A stretch of DNA of 64,000 nucleotides. It comes from Rhizobiaceae bacterium. GTDB lineage: Bacteria > Pseudomonadota > Alphaproteobacteria > Rhizobiales > Rhizobiaceae. Positions 37,684 through 47,857 of the stretch are shown here, piece by piece. The notes below the pieces were generated by a model. The model worked only from the letters and a program-made list of their open reading frames with translations. It had not been told where the DNA came from and made no database searches. The DNA is taken from assembly GCA_019635775.1 (NCBI GenBank), contig JAHBYU010000003.1:213686-277685 (forward strand), in the 5' to 3' direction. The translations under genes were made by a program, and so were the position numbers. Positions within the stretch are counted from its first letter, which is position 1. Each line of letters opens with the position of its first letter.

Positions 37684-38163
37684 ATGAACACGACTGCTTT
37701 GATCCGTCCGGCATGGACGCCGGCGACCATTGCTCTGATGGTGGTTGGCTTCGTGGTTTTCTGGCCGCTGGGCCTCGCCATGCTCGCCTACATCATCTGG
37801 GGCGACCGGCTTGACGGCTTCAAGCGCGATGTGAACCGTGCGACCGATGGCATCTTCGCCGGTTGCCGCCGAGGGGCCGACAAGGCGCATCGTTGGGGCA
37901 ACGGCGCGGCGCGGACAGGTAACGTGGCTTTCGACGACTGGCGCGACAAGGAACTTGAGCGTCTGGCGGAAGAGCGCCGCAAGCTCGACGACATGCTCGC
38001 CGAGTTTGACGACTACGCCCGCGAGCTTCGGCGCGCCAAGGATCAGGACGAGTTTGATCGCTTCATGGCCAGCCGCAACCGCTCGACCGCACCGACGACG
38101 GTCGACACGGCTCCGGACGGCAAGCGCAAGGGCGGCAAGGGTACCAATCTGCTCGACGATTGA
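37684..38163 (+). CDS. DUF2852 membrane-anchored protein
   Basis: Protein of 159 residues found in alphaproteobacteria, function unknown. One N-terminal transmembrane helix (about 16-42, ATIALMVVGFVVFWPLGLAM) followed by a cytosolic charged coiled coil (about 82-130, LERLAEERRKLDDMLAEFDD and the REL-RAKDQDEFDRFMASR segment) and a disordered Lys/Gly tail. GGGAG precedes the ATG. It is followed by a strong terminator and is probably monocistronic. Confidence 0.85.
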   Translation: MNTTALIRPAWTPATIALMVVGFVVFWPLGLAMLAYIIWGDRLDGFKRDVNRATDGIFAGCRRGADKAHRWGNGAARTGNVAFDDWRDKELERLAEERRKLDDMLAEFDDYARELRRAKDQDEFDRFMASRNRSTAPTTVDTAPDGKRKGGKGTNLLDD

Positions 38164-38201
38164 GCATTTTCAGGCTCCAGCGGCCCGAATCTGAAGCACC
38201 G

Positions 38202-38245
38202 AAATGGCGGTCCCGAGGCGGGGCCGCCATTTTTTATTTCTTTTT
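38202..38245 (+). terminator. Rho-independent terminator after the DUF2852 gene
   Basis: AAATGGCGGTCCC (38202-38214) pairs with GGGGCCGCCATTT (38220-38232) through 13 base pairs with one T-G wobble and a 5-base loop. A T-rich tail follows. It is the strongest terminator seen on the plus strand here. Confidence 0.92.
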
Positions 38246-38302
38246 ATTTCGGGGGCTTGCTGCCCCCTATCCAACCAAAAAGAATCTTGTATCGTCAGCC
38301 AC

Positions 38303-39076
38303 ATGCCCCTCGCGCTGCTCAAAAGGACGTTCATAAAAAAGAAGAAGACCAGCGTATCGCTGGTCAAGGAATGTCTGCATGAAGTTGCAGGCCGAACCCT
38401 ACCTCTCAGGATCGTCGAAAACGACCGCGCAAGGCAGCTTACCCTCCGGATCGATGCCGGGGGAAGGTCGCTCAGGGTCACCGTCCCGCCGGGACTGGGG
38501 CGCGGCGAGGTCAATCGTTTTCTTACCCGTCATCAGGAATGGCTGGAGGAGCGGCTTTCCCGGCTTCCCAAGCGTCCGCTGGTCAGGCCAGGTATAAGGA
38601 TACCGCTACGCGGGGTTCCGCATGTCATCGTTCATGAACCGGGCCGGCGCGGAAGTGTGACGGTCGGCAAGAAGGAGGACGGCACCCCGGCGCTTTTCGT
38701 TCACGGCGAGCGCGAGCATCTGCCGCGCAGACTGGCCGATTTCCTGAAGAAGCAGGCCAAGAAGGATATCGAGGCGCTTGTGCTGAAGCACACGACGACA
38801 ATCAACAAGCGCGCCAAGGCTATCCGTTTCCGCGACACGTCCAGCCGTTGGGGCTCCTGCACGTCCGACGGCAAGCTGTCTTTCTCGTGGCGGATCATGA
38901 TGGCGCCGAAGCCCGTCATCAACTACCTGGTGGCGCATGAGGTCGCGCATCTGCGGCAAATGAACCACGGGCCCAAGTTCTGGAAGCTCTGCGAGGAGCT
39001 TTGTCCCGATACCGAGCGGTGCAAGGATTGGCTGAAGCGCAACGGTAATGCGTTGCAGGCGATCCAGTTCGAGTAG
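38303..39076 (+). CDS. YgjP/M48-type zinc metallopeptidase family protein (DUF45)
   Basis: Soluble protein of 257 residues. The zinc site is VAHEVAHLRQMNHGPKFWKL: HExxH plus a third ligand in the HGPxFW motif typical of DUF45/YgjP. RFRDTSSRWGSCTSDGKLSF is the other family hallmark (SRWGSC). No signal peptide. The longer frame runs through the terminator stem, so the ATG after it is chosen. The biological substrate is unknown. trpF follows 49 bases later. Confidence 0.9.
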   Translation: MPLALLKRTFIKKKKTSVSLVKECLHEVAGRTLPLRIVENDRARQLTLRIDAGGRSLRVTVPPGLGRGEVNRFLTRHQEWLEERLSRLPKRPLVRPGIRIPLRGVPHVIVHEPGRRGSVTVGKKEDGTPALFVHGEREHLPRRLADFLKKQAKKDIEALVLKHTTTINKRAKAIRFRDTSSRWGSCTSDGKLSFSWRIMMAPKPVINYLVAHEVAHLRQMNHGPKFWKLCEELCPDTERCKDWLKRNGNALQAIQFE

Positions 39077-39125
39077 TTCGGCCCATTCCTCGACTTTTGC
39101 GCCGTTTCGTGGCACTGGCCGCGCC

Positions 39126-39785
39126 ATGACGCTCGACATCAAGATTTGCGGTCTGAAGACAGCGGAAGCGCTGGAAGCGGCGCTGTCCGGTGGCGCAACG
39201 CATGTCGGTTTCATTTTCTTCCCGAAAAGCCCGCGCCACATTTCCCCTGCCGAGGCGGGCCTTCTGCGGCCGGCGGCACGCGGCCGTGCGCGGGCGGTTG
39301 CGGTCAGTGTCGATGCGGACGACCCCACGCTCGATGCGATTGTGGCCGGCATGGCGCCGGACATGCTGCAGCTTCATGGCAAGGAAACGCCGGAGCGCGT
39401 TGCGGTGGTCAGGGCGCGCTATGGGCTGCCAGTCATGAAGGCGTTCTCCGTGAGCGGCGTCGATGACCTGAGGGCAATTCCTGCCTATCGCGGCGCTGCC
39501 GACCGCTTCCTGTTTGACGCCAAGCCCCCAAGGGGCGCCGAACTGCCAGGCGGCAACGGCGTTCCCTTCGACTGGACGGTGCTCGCCGCGCTCGACCCCG
39601 ATGTCGACTACATGCTTTCCGGCGGCCTGAATGCCGGTAACGTCGCTGAGGCGCTGCGTCTCGTGAAGCCGCCGGGCATCGATATTTCGTCCGGCGTGGA
39701 AAGCGCTCCTGGCGTCAAGGACCCTGCGCTGATCCGTCAGTTCTTCCGGGCCGTAGATGCAAAGCCGAAGAAAAACGGCGCCTAG
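39126..39785 (+). CDS. trpF: Phosphoribosylanthranilate isomerase
   Basis: Third enzyme of tryptophan synthesis; converts PRA to CdRP. TIM barrel of 219 residues. IKICGLKT (catalytic Cys in CGLK), GFIFFPKSPRHI, VDADDPTLDAI, LQLHGKETPE and LSGGLNAGNVAEAL are diagnostic. It is first in trpF-trpB-trpA-accD-folC, an order conserved in alphaproteobacteria. The start was chosen for the MTLDIKICG N-terminus; there is no strong ribosome site. Confidence 0.97.
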   Translation: MTLDIKICGLKTAEALEAALSGGATHVGFIFFPKSPRHISPAEAGLLRPAARGRARAVAVSVDADDPTLDAIVAGMAPDMLQLHGKETPERVAVVRARYGLPVMKAFSVSGVDDLRAIPAYRGAADRFLFDAKPPRGAELPGGNGVPFDWTVLAALDPDVDYMLSGGLNAGNVAEALRLVKPPGIDISSGVESAPGVKDPALIRQFFRAVDAKPKKNGA

Positions 39786-39858
39786 CTTGCGCCCCGACCA
39801 CCGAAAAGGCTAATCGAAATCGAACGACGGCCGGAAAGCCGCCTATCCGGGAAACGCC

Positions 39859-41079
39859 ATGAACAAGCCCCTTGAGCCCAATTCCTTCCGCACCGGACCT
39901 GACGAGCAGGGCATGTTCGGTATCTTTGGCGGACGCTTCGTTGCCGAGACCCTGATGCCGCTCATCCTCGAGCTCGAGCGCGAGTGGGACAAGGCCAAGA
40001 CCGATCCGGCTTTCAAGGCCGAACTGACGGCCCTGTCCACGCATTACGCCGGACGGCCCTCCAAGCTCTATTTCGCCGAGGGCCTCACGAAGCATCTCGG
40101 CGGTGCAAAGGTCTATTTCAAGCGCGAGGACCTCAACCATACCGGCTCGCACAAGATCAACAATTGCCTTGGCCAGATCCTGCTGGCCAAGCGCATGGGC
40201 AAGAAACGCATCATCGCGGAGACGGGCGCGGGCCAGCACGGCGTTGCGTCAGCAACGGTTTCCGCCCGCTTTGGCTATCCGTGTGTCGTCTACATGGGTG
40301 CAACCGATGTCGAACGCCAGAAGCCCAATGTCTTCCGCATGAAGCTCCTCGGCGCCGAGGTCCGCCCGGTCAGCGCCGGTCACGGCACGCTCAAGGACGC
40401 GATGAACGAAGCGCTTCGCGACTGGGTGACCAATGTCGAGGATACCTACTACCTGATTGGCACCGCCGCCGGACCGCATCCCTATCCCGAACTCGTGCGC
40501 GACTTCCAGTCGGTCATCGGTACGGAGGCGCGCGCCCAGATCCTCGAGCAGGAAGGCCGTCTGCCGGACGTGGTCATCGCGGCTGTCGGCGGCGGCTCCA
40601 ACGCCATCGGCATGTTCCATCCTTTCCTCGACGACCGCTCGGTCAGGATCATCGGCATCGAGGCCGGTGGTCGCGGCCTGAAGGGCGTCGAGCACTGCGC
40701 ATCCATGAATGCCGGAAAGCCCGGCGTGTTGCACGGCAACCGTACCTATCTGCTGCAGAACGATGATGGCCAGATACTCGACGGCCACTCCATCTCGGCG
40801 GGTCTCGACTACCCCGGCGTCGGACCCGAGCACAGCTGGCTGAGGGATACCGGCCGCGTCGAATACGTGCCGATCCTTGACGACGAGGCTCTGGATGCGT
40901 TTCAGGTCACAACGAAATATGAAGGCATCATCCCGGCACTCGAATCCGCCCATGCGGTCGCCCATGCCATGAAGATCGCGCCAGGCATGGACAAGGACCA
41001 GATCATCATCGTGAACATGTCGGGTCGCGGCGACAAGGACGTGCACACCGTCGCCGGCATGATGGGAATGGAGATCTGA
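39859..41079 (+). CDS. trpB: Tryptophan synthase beta chain
   Basis: PLP enzyme of 406 residues that joins indole and serine. The PLP lysine is in [20 protein letters not shown], and the phosphate loop in [15 protein letters not shown]. The N-terminal [19 protein letters not shown] and [10 protein letters not shown] are conserved. It follows trpF by 73 bases and precedes trpA by two, consistent with the alpha2-beta2 complex made from one mRNA. Confidence 0.98.
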   Translation: MNKPLEPNSFRTGPDEQGMFGIFGGRFVAETLMPLILELEREWDKAKTDPAFKAELTALSTHYAGRPSKLYFAEGLTKHLGGAKVYFKREDLNHTGSHKINNCLGQILLAKRMGKKRIIAETGAGQHGVASATVSARFGYPCVVYMGATDVERQKPNVFRMKLLGAEVRPVSAGHGTLKDAMNEALRDWVTNVEDTYYLIGTAAGPHPYPELVRDFQSVIGTEARAQILEQEGRLPDVVIAAVGGGSNAIGMFHPFLDDRSVRIIGIEAGGRGLKGVEHCASMNAGKPGVLHGNRTYLLQNDDGQILDGHSISAGLDYPGVGPEHSWLRDTGRVEYVPILDDEALDAFQVTTKYEGIIPALESAHAVAHAMKIAPGMDKDQIIIVNMSGRGDKDVHTVAGMMGMEI

Positions 41080-41081
41080 TC

Positions 41082-41924
41082 GTGACCGACACCCGCATCG
41101 ACCGCCGCATGGCGAAGCTCAAGGCCGAGGGGCACCCGGCGCTGGTCACCTATTTCATGGGCGGCGACCCCGACTACGCCACGTCGCTCTCGGTCATGAA
41201 GGCCCTGCCGAAGGCCGGCAGCGACATCATCGAACTTGGCATGCCCTTTTCCGATCCGATGGCGGATGGTCCGGCGATCCAGGCCGCCGGCCTGCGGGCG
41301 CTGAAGGCCGGGCAGACGCTGGCGAAGACGCTCGCCATGGCGTCGGATTTCCGCAAATCCGACGATGAAACCCCGATCGTGCTGATGGGCTACTACAATC
41401 CGATCTACATCTATGGCGTCGAGCGGTTTCTGGCCGACGCGAAAGCCGCAGGCATTGACGGGCTCATCGTCGTCGACCTGCCGCCGGAAATGGATGAGGA
41501 ACTTTGCATCCCGGCGCTGAAGGCTGGGATCAATTTCATCCGCCTCGCCACGCCGACGACCGACGACCGGCGCCTGCCGAAGGTTCTCCAGAACACGTCG
41601 GGCTTCGTGTACTATGTATCGATGACCGGCATAACGGGCTCGGCGCTTGCCGACACCGCCAAGGTCTCGGCAGCCGTCCAGCGGATCAAGGGTCACACAG
41701 GGCTTCCGGTCTGCGTAGGCTTCGGCGTGAAGACCGCCGAGCAGGCGCGCGCCATCGGCGCATCGGCAGACGGAGTTGTGGTCGGAACGGCGATCGTCAA
41801 CGCGGTCGCAAATGTGCTCGACCCGAAGGGCGGGGTCACCGCCGATCCCGCCGAAGCCGTTGCAACGCTGGTTAGCGGCCTCGCGCAGGGCGTACGCTCC
41901 GCCCGCCTTGCCGCTGCCGAATAG
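41082..41924 (+). CDS. trpA: Tryptophan synthase alpha chain
   Basis: Cleaves indole-3-glycerol phosphate to indole, which passes to TrpB. TIM barrel of 280 residues with catalytic Glu in [19 protein letters not shown] and Asp in [17 protein letters not shown]; the phosphate site is [17 protein letters not shown]. It starts with GTG two bases after the trpB stop. Confidence 0.98.
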   Translation: MTDTRIDRRMAKLKAEGHPALVTYFMGGDPDYATSLSVMKALPKAGSDIIELGMPFSDPMADGPAIQAAGLRALKAGQTLAKTLAMASDFRKSDDETPIVLMGYYNPIYIYGVERFLADAKAAGIDGLIVVDLPPEMDEELCIPALKAGINFIRLATPTTDDRRLPKVLQNTSGFVYYVSMTGITGSALADTAKVSAAVQRIKGHTGLPVCVGFGVKTAEQARAIGASADGVVVGTAIVNAVANVLDPKGGVTADPAEAVATLVSGLAQGVRSARLAAAE

Positions 41925-41960
41925 CCTCCCCATCTTCTCCCGAAAAGGGAACGTGTCGTC

Positions 41961-42884
41961 ATGAACTGGATCACCAATTTCGTCCGCCCCCGGATCAACT
42001 CGATGCTCGGGCGGCGCGACATTCCGGAAAACCTCTGGATCAAGGATCCGGAGAGCGGCGAGATGGTGTTCCACAAGGATCTCGAGGAAAACCAGTTCGT
42101 CATCCCCTCATCGGGTCATCATATGAAGATCGCCGCCAGGGAGCGGCTGAAGTTCTTCTTCGACAAGGGCGAATATCAGCTTCTCGACAATCCGAGGGTT
42201 GTGGTGGATCCGCTCAAGTTTCGCGACGAGAAGCGTTATGTCGATCGTCTCAAGGACGCGAAATCAAAGACTCAGCTTGAGGATGCTATCCTCAGCGGTT
42301 CGGGTACGCTCGAGGGCCTGCCAATCATCGCGACGGTCCAGGACTTCGCGTTCATGGGCGGCTCGCTCGGCATGGCTGCTGGCGATGCCATCGTAAACGC
42401 CTTCGAGACGGCGCTCGTGATGAAGCGTCCGCTGGTCCTCTTCGCCGCGTCGGGTGGCGCGCGCATGCAGGAAGGCATCCTTTCGCTGATGCAGTTGCCG
42501 CGCACCACGGTCGGCGTGGACCGGCTGAAGGAAGCGGGGCTACCCTATATCGTCGTGTTGACCAATCCCACGACGGGCGGGGTGACAGCGTCCTACGCCA
42601 TGCTCGGAGACGTTCACATCGCCGAGCCGGGTGCGCTGATCGGCTTTGCCGGACCGCGCGTCATCGAGCAGACCATCCGCGAGAAGCTGCCGGAAGGCTT
42701 CCAGCGCGCGGAATATCTCATGGAGCACGGAATGGTCGACATGGTCGTTTCCCGGCTCGAACTGCGTTCGACGATCGCCAACCTGCTGAAAATCCTGATG
42801 AAAACGCCTATGCCCGTTGCCCCCGCGGCTCCGGAAATTCTGCCGCCCGCGATCGCCGCTCCGGAATCGCGTGCCGGCGCGTAG
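41961..42884 (+). CDS. accD: Acetyl-CoA carboxylase carboxyltransferase subunit beta
   Basis: Beta half of the carboxyltransferase that makes malonyl-CoA for fatty-acid synthesis. 307 residues. The crotonase-like core is clear ([56 protein letters not shown]). The N-terminal region that forms a four-Cys zinc ribbon in E. coli (around [20 protein letters not shown]) has no cysteines. It sits between trpA and folC in the conserved order. A Pro/Ala-rich tail follows residue 285. Confidence 0.97.
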   Translation: MNWITNFVRPRINSMLGRRDIPENLWIKDPESGEMVFHKDLEENQFVIPSSGHHMKIAARERLKFFFDKGEYQLLDNPRVVVDPLKFRDEKRYVDRLKDAKSKTQLEDAILSGSGTLEGLPIIATVQDFAFMGGSLGMAAGDAIVNAFETALVMKRPLVLFAASGGARMQEGILSLMQLPRTTVGVDRLKEAGLPYIVVLTNPTTGGVTASYAMLGDVHIAEPGALIGFAGPRVIEQTIREKLPEGFQRAEYLMEHGMVDMVVSRLELRSTIANLLKILMKTPMPVAPAAPEILPPAIAAPESRAGA

Positions 42885-42935
42885 CCGGTTTTCTGCCAAG
42901 TACGCGCCGTGGGCTTCCGGCTGTCGGGACACAGC

Positions 42936-44267
42936 ATGACAACTCTCCTTGCCGATCAGGAAATAGAGCGTCTCATGGCGCTCCATCCGAAGGGCTACGA
43001 CCTTTCGCTCGATCGTATTTCGCGGCTGCTCGACAGGCTCGGCAACCCGCAGCGACATCTTCCGCCGGTCATCCACATTGCGGGCACCAACGGCAAGGGA
43101 TCGGCAGCGGCCTTTTCGAGGGCTCTGCTCGAGGAGGCGGGTTACCGCGTCCATGTCCATACCTCGCCCCACCTTGTGAACTGGCACGAACGTTACCGGC
43201 TCGGAGCTCCAGGCGGGGGCAGGTTGGTCGATGATGCCTTGCTGGCAAAGACCATAGCGCGCGTTGCCGAAGCCAATCGCGGCGAAACGATCACGGTGTT
43301 CGAGATCATGAGCGCCGTCGCCTTCCTGCTCTTCTCCGAGCATCCCGCAGACGTTGCGATCATAGAGGTCGGGTTGGGGGGCAGGTTTGACGCCACCAAT
43401 GTCATTGAAAAGCCGGCGGTCTCTCTGATCATGCCGGTCTCGCTTGACCACGAAGCCTATCTTGGCGATCGCGTCGAGCTGATTGCAGCCGAGAAGGCCG
43501 GGATCATCAAGCCGGGCTGCCCGGTGGTGATCGGCGCGCAGGAATCCGAGGCTGCCCGAACCGTGCTTGTCGAAACGGCTGAAAGGCTGGATTGCCCGAC
43601 CCGGGTCTACGGCCAGGACTTCCTCGCACATGCCGAGAATGGCCGCCTGGTCTACCAGGATCACTTGGGGCTGATGGATCTGCCTTTGCCGATCCTGCCG
43701 GGCCGCCATCAATACGCGAACGCTGCCGCCGCGATTGCCGCTGTCAGGATGGCCGGGTTCGACATCGAACACGAGGCCGTCGAGCGGGCGATGAGAAGCG
43801 CCTCATGGCCGGGCCGCATGCAGCGCCTTCAGGCAGGCCGACTGGTCGATCTTGCTCCGCGCGGTGCCGAAATCTGGCTCGACGGAGGCCACAATCCCGG
43901 CGCGGGCATGGTGATCGCCGAGGCGCTGGCCGAGCAGGAGGAAAGGCAACCGCGTCCCCTGTTCCTGATCAGCGGCATGATCAACACGAAAGACCAGTCC
44001 GGTTATTTTCGCGCCTTCCACGGCATGGCGCGGCATGTCTATACGGTGCCCGTAAGCATGTCGGATGCGAGTGTACCGAATGCCGAGCTTGCGCTGCGTG
44101 CGCAGGAAGCAGGCCTGTCGGCCGAACCGGTGGCGTCCGTCGCCAATGCGCTGATGCTGTTGCGTGATACCTGGGACGCGCGAGAGCAGCCGCCACGAAT
44201 CCTGATCGGCGGATCGCTCTATCTCGCCGGCGCTGTCCTTGCGGAAAACGGTACGCCGCCTGCCTGA
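42936..44267 (+). CDS. folC: Bifunctional folylpolyglutamate/dihydrofolate synthase
   Basis: Adds glutamate to folates (and makes dihydrofolate), cytosolic; 443 residues. ATP-binding P-loop IAGTNGKGSAAAF, HTSPHLVNWHERYRLG and the Mur-ligase-type VEVGLGG region (IEVGLGGRFDATNV) with SLDHEAYLG are diagnostic. The C-terminal domain has DGGHNPGAG. It starts 51 bases after accD. It converges with erpA with only 23 bases between. Confidence 0.95.
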   Translation: MTTLLADQEIERLMALHPKGYDLSLDRISRLLDRLGNPQRHLPPVIHIAGTNGKGSAAAFSRALLEEAGYRVHVHTSPHLVNWHERYRLGAPGGGRLVDDALLAKTIARVAEANRGETITVFEIMSAVAFLLFSEHPADVAIIEVGLGGRFDATNVIEKPAVSLIMPVSLDHEAYLGDRVELIAAEKAGIIKPGCPVVIGAQESEAARTVLVETAERLDCPTRVYGQDFLAHAENGRLVYQDHLGLMDLPLPILPGRHQYANAAAAIAAVRMAGFDIEHEAVERAMRSASWPGRMQRLQAGRLVDLAPRGAEIWLDGGHNPGAGMVIAEALAEQEERQPRPLFLISGMINTKDQSGYFRAFHGMARHVYTVPVSMSDASVPNAELALRAQEAGLSAEPVASVANALMLLRDTWDAREQPPRILIGGSLYLAGAVLAENGTPPA

Positions 44268-44290
44268 GAACGGTGGCTATGCCTTAAGGA

Positions 44291-44638
44291 TCAGATGGAA
44301 AAACTCGTGCCGCAACCACACGAGGCGACGGCATTCGGATTCCTGATCTGGAAGGACTGTCCCATCAGGTCATCGACGAAGTCGATCACGGAGCCGCCCA
44401 TATACACCATGGAGAGGTCGTCGATCAGAATCGTTGCCCCGTTCTTCTCGATGGCGATGTCGTCATCGTTGCGAGAGTCGACAAGATCGAACTTGTAGGA
44501 AAAACCGGAACACCCGCCACCCTCGACGGAAACCCTGAGGGCCATCTTGCCGGGCTCGCCTGCGACGATGCGGGCGACGCGGTTCGCCGCAGCATCGGTA
44601 ACGTCGACTTTCATTGTGGCCTTGGCGTCAGCGCCCAT
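44291..44638 (-). CDS. erpA: Iron-sulfur cluster insertion protein ErpA (A-type carrier)
   Basis: Carrier of 115 residues that delivers [4Fe-4S] clusters to apoproteins. The three conserved cysteines are in [11 protein letters not shown] and [18 protein letters not shown] lies 8 bases before this ATG; a second ATG six bases upstream would add two residues. It is divergent from dgt, an arrangement conserved in Hyphomicrobiales. Confidence 0.93.
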   Translation of the reverse strand: MGADAKATMKVDVTDAAANRVARIVAGEPGKMALRVSVEGGGCSGFSYKFDLVDSRNDDDIAIEKNGATILIDDLSMVYMGGSVIDFVDDLMGQSFQIRNPNAVASCGCGTSFSI

Positions 44639-44723
44639 GTTCATGACCTCGGGGTCGGCTTGCCTTCATCTTTGCATGATAGGTATGAACAGGAGTGGGG
44701 CAAGTCAACGGGCGAACAGGGCT

Positions 44724-45938
44724 ATGGCAAACGAGCTTGGCGACATCGGCTTCGGCTATCGCCCCCGCGCGCCATATGCCTGCGATCCGGCGATGACGCG
44801 CGGGCGGTTGCAGCCCGAACCGGAAAGTCCGACGCGCACCCCGTTCCAGCGCGACCGCGACCGCATCATCCATTCCACCGCGTTTCGTCGGCTGAAGCAC
44901 AAGACGCAGGTATTCATCGCTCATGAGGGTGATCACTATCGCACGCGGCTGACCCACACGATCGAGGTCGCCCAGATCGCCCGGGCGCTTGCGCGCGCGC
45001 TGCGCTGCGACGAGGATCTCGCCGAGGCGATCGCGCTGGTACACGATTTCGGGCACACCCCTTTCGGACACACGGGCGAGGACGCGCTGAACCTCAAGAT
45101 GGCGAAATGGGGCGGATTCGACCACAACGCCCAGTCGCTGCGCATCGTCACCCGGCTTGAACGCCGTTACGCGGAGTTCGATGGACTGAACCTCTGCTGG
45201 GAAACGCTGGAAGGACTGGTCAAGCACAACGGCCCGCTGACGGACTCTAAAGGGAACGGACTGAAAGGTCCGGTCCCGCCTGCGATCCGTGATTTCTCAG
45301 AGCTTTTCGACCTCTGGCTCGACAGGTATGCGAGCCTTGAAGCGCAATGCGCGGCAATTGCCGACGACATCGCCTACAACACGCACGACATTGATGACGG
45401 CCTGCGGGCTGGCCTCCTGTCGCTGGAGATGCTGGAATCGGTTTCGCTGCCCGCACGCATCCTTTCTGCGGTTCGCGCGCGATATTCGCATCTGGATGCG
45501 GTGCGCACCGGGCATGAACTGATGCGCCGCCAGATCACCATCATGGTGGAAGACGCGATCGCGGCCTCTGCTGACCGACTTGCCCGGTTGCGACCGGCAA
45601 GCGCCGACGATGTTCGTAACGCCGGCGAGACCATCGTCGCGTTCTCCGCCGATCTGGCGGGGCAGGAAAGGGAGCTGAAGGCCTTTCTGTACAAGCACCT
45701 TTATCGTGCCCCGGATGTGATGCGCGTCCGCGCCGACGCCGAACGCGTGGTGCTTGATCTGTTCGACGCCTATTTCGCCGATCCCCGCCTTATGCCGGAG
45801 GGCTGGCGGGAGGGTCTCGACCGGGCGGACGACCGGATCAAGGCGCGCGACGTGGCGGACTTCCTTGCCGGAATGACAGATACCTATGCGGTGAAGGAGC
45901 ACCGCCGTCTGTTTGACCATACGCCCGATTTGGGCTAG
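44724..45938 (+). CDS. dgt: Deoxyguanosinetriphosphate triphosphohydrolase-like protein
   Basis: HD-domain dNTP triphosphohydrolase of 404 residues that hydrolyses dNTPs to nucleoside and triphosphate. Metal-binding histidines are in [35 protein letters not shown] (HD motif) and [12 protein letters not shown]; the last metal Asp is probably in [14 protein letters not shown]. It is first in the plus-strand run to tatC. Start chosen at the [16 protein letters not shown]-terminus. Confidence 0.95.
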   Translation: MANELGDIGFGYRPRAPYACDPAMTRGRLQPEPESPTRTPFQRDRDRIIHSTAFRRLKHKTQVFIAHEGDHYRTRLTHTIEVAQIARALARALRCDEDLAEAIALVHDFGHTPFGHTGEDALNLKMAKWGGFDHNAQSLRIVTRLERRYAEFDGLNLCWETLEGLVKHNGPLTDSKGNGLKGPVPPAIRDFSELFDLWLDRYASLEAQCAAIADDIAYNTHDIDDGLRAGLLSLEMLESVSLPARILSAVRARYSHLDAVRTGHELMRRQITIMVEDAIAASADRLARLRPASADDVRNAGETIVAFSADLAGQERELKAFLYKHLYRAPDVMRVRADAERVVLDLFDAYFADPRLMPEGWREGLDRADDRIKARDVADFLAGMTDTYAVKEHRRLFDHTPDLG

Positions 45939-45994
45939 GGCGACCGCACTTTGAGCGGCAATTCACCGCTTGCTGCGATTTTCCAGAGAAGATC

Positions 45995-47752
45995 ATGAAC
46001 ATTTTTGCCGATTTCAACGAGCGGATCATAAAGACCGTGCAGGCGCTTGGTCTGAAGGACAGGGAAGGCGCTGATCTTGACCTGTCGCGCATCGCCGTCG
46101 AGCCTCCACGCGACCCCAGCCATGGCGATCTCGCCACCAACGCCGCAATGGTCCTAGCCAAGCAGGCCGGCCAGAATCCGCGCGCACTAGCCGAAACGAT
46201 CGCCGCTGCGATGCGCGCCGACGGTGATGTCGTCAATGTCGAGGTCGCCGGCCCGGGTTTCGTCAATCTCCGGCTATCCGATGCCTACTGGCAGACACAT
46301 CTCGTATCCATCCTGGCGGCCGGCCAGGACTATGGCCGTTCCACGGTTGGCGCCGGCAGGAAGACCAATGTCGAGTATGTTTCCGCGAACCCGACCGGCC
46401 CGATGCATGTCGGCCATTGTCGCGGTGCGGTTGTGGGTGACGCGCTCGCCAATCTGCTGGCCTTTGCGGGCTACGACGTCACCAAGGAATATCTGATCAA
46501 CGACGCCGGCTCGCAGATCGACGTCCTTGGCCGCTCTGCGTTACTTCGCTATCGCGAGGCTCTTGGTGACGACATCGGTGAGATACCGGCCGGCCTTTAC
46601 CCCGGCGACTATCTTGTGCCGGTCGGGCAGGCGCTTGCAGCCGATTTCGGGCGCGGCCTGCTTCAGATGCCCGAGGAAGAAGCGCTCGCGATCGTCAAGG
46701 ACCGCACGGTCGACGCCATGATGGTCATGATCCGTGAGGATCTCGCGCTGCTTAACGTGCACCACGAGGTCTTCTTTTCCGAACGTACACTGCATGCGGA
46801 CAATGCCCGGAAGATCCGGGAGGCGATCAACGACCTGACCCTCAAGGGACATATCTACAAAGGCAAGCTGCCGCCTCCCAAGGGCGAGAAGCCGGACGAC
46901 TGGGAGGATCGCGAGCAGACGTTGTTCCGTTCCACCGAGGTTGGCGACGACATGGATCGGCCGCTGGTGAAGTCGGATGGATCCTACACCTATTTTGCAG
47001 CCGACGTGGCCTATCTCAAGGACAAGGTCGATCGAGGTTTCGAAAAGCTGATCTTCGTCCTCGGCGCGGATCATGGCGGCTATGTGAAGCGGCTGGAGGC
47101 TCTCGCAAAGGCTGTCACGGGAGGCCGTGTCGAGCTTACCGTACTTCTGTGCCAGTTGGTGAAGCTCTTTCGCAATGGCGAGCCGGTTCGCATGTCCAAG
47201 CGGGCGGGAGACTTTGTTACGCTACGCGACGTCGTCGACGAGGTCGGGCGTGATCCAATCCGGTTCATGATGCTCTACCGCAAGAGCGATGCGCCGCTCG
47301 ACTTCGACTTCGCCAAGGTCACCGAGCAATCCAAAGACAATCCGGTCTTCTACGTGCAATATGCCTCGGCGCGCTGCCATTCGGTGTTCAGGCAGGCCAG
47401 GGAACAGTTTCCAAACATTGCTTTCGATCGCGAAGGGCTCAAGGCCGGCAGCCACCTGCTCACCGAGGAGGGGGAACTTGGCCTCGTGCGCAAGCTCGCC
47501 GAATACCCGCGCGTCATCGAATCGGCGGCGCTGGCGCAAGAGCCGCACAGGCTGGCTTTTTACCTCTACGATCTCGCGAGCGCCTTCCACGGACAGTGGA
47601 ATCGTGGCACGGATAACACGGACTTACGTTTTATTAAGGTTAACGAACCAGAATTGACCAATGCCAGGCTAGGGCTGGTGCAGGCAGTTTCGGATGTGTT
47701 GACATCCGGTCTGGCGTTGATCGGGGCGGAAGCCCCAAGCGAGATGCGCTAG
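45995..47752 (+). CDS. argS: Arginine-tRNA ligase
   Basis: Class I synthetase of 585 residues. HIGH-type motif in [25 protein letters not shown]-type [14 protein letters not shown]-terminal Add-1 domain (1-110) for tRNA D-loop, and DALR anticodon domain at the end ([13 protein letters not shown]). Length and order are normal. It follows dgt by 56 bases. Confidence 0.98.
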   Translation: MNIFADFNERIIKTVQALGLKDREGADLDLSRIAVEPPRDPSHGDLATNAAMVLAKQAGQNPRALAETIAAAMRADGDVVNVEVAGPGFVNLRLSDAYWQTHLVSILAAGQDYGRSTVGAGRKTNVEYVSANPTGPMHVGHCRGAVVGDALANLLAFAGYDVTKEYLINDAGSQIDVLGRSALLRYREALGDDIGEIPAGLYPGDYLVPVGQALAADFGRGLLQMPEEEALAIVKDRTVDAMMVMIREDLALLNVHHEVFFSERTLHADNARKIREAINDLTLKGHIYKGKLPPPKGEKPDDWEDREQTLFRSTEVGDDMDRPLVKSDGSYTYFAADVAYLKDKVDRGFEKLIFVLGADHGGYVKRLEALAKAVTGGRVELTVLLCQLVKLFRNGEPVRMSKRAGDFVTLRDVVDEVGRDPIRFMMLYRKSDAPLDFDFAKVTEQSKDNPVFYVQYASARCHSVFRQAREQFPNIAFDREGLKAGSHLLTEEGELGLVRKLAEYPRVIESAALAQEPHRLAFYLYDLASAFHGQWNRGTDNTDLRFIKVNEPELTNARLGLVQAVSDVLTSGLALIGAEAPSEMR

Positions 47753-47857
47753 GCCAGAACCGAACAAGAACCTGTCACCTTTTGCCCACATTGCGCTGGT
47801 AGGGACCAAACCTGCGCGACGTTCAAGGCGTCCGAATGTGTGTGAGTTCGGGAAGAC

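Noticed and set aside
38204-38302. N-terminal extension of the YgjP-type gene
   Set aside because: It would encode the terminator stem and T-run as protein; the ATG after the terminator matches the family start.
42540-43772. Frame of 410 codons antisense to accD and folC
   Set aside because: Crosses the boundary of two confident genes and has no recognisable domain.
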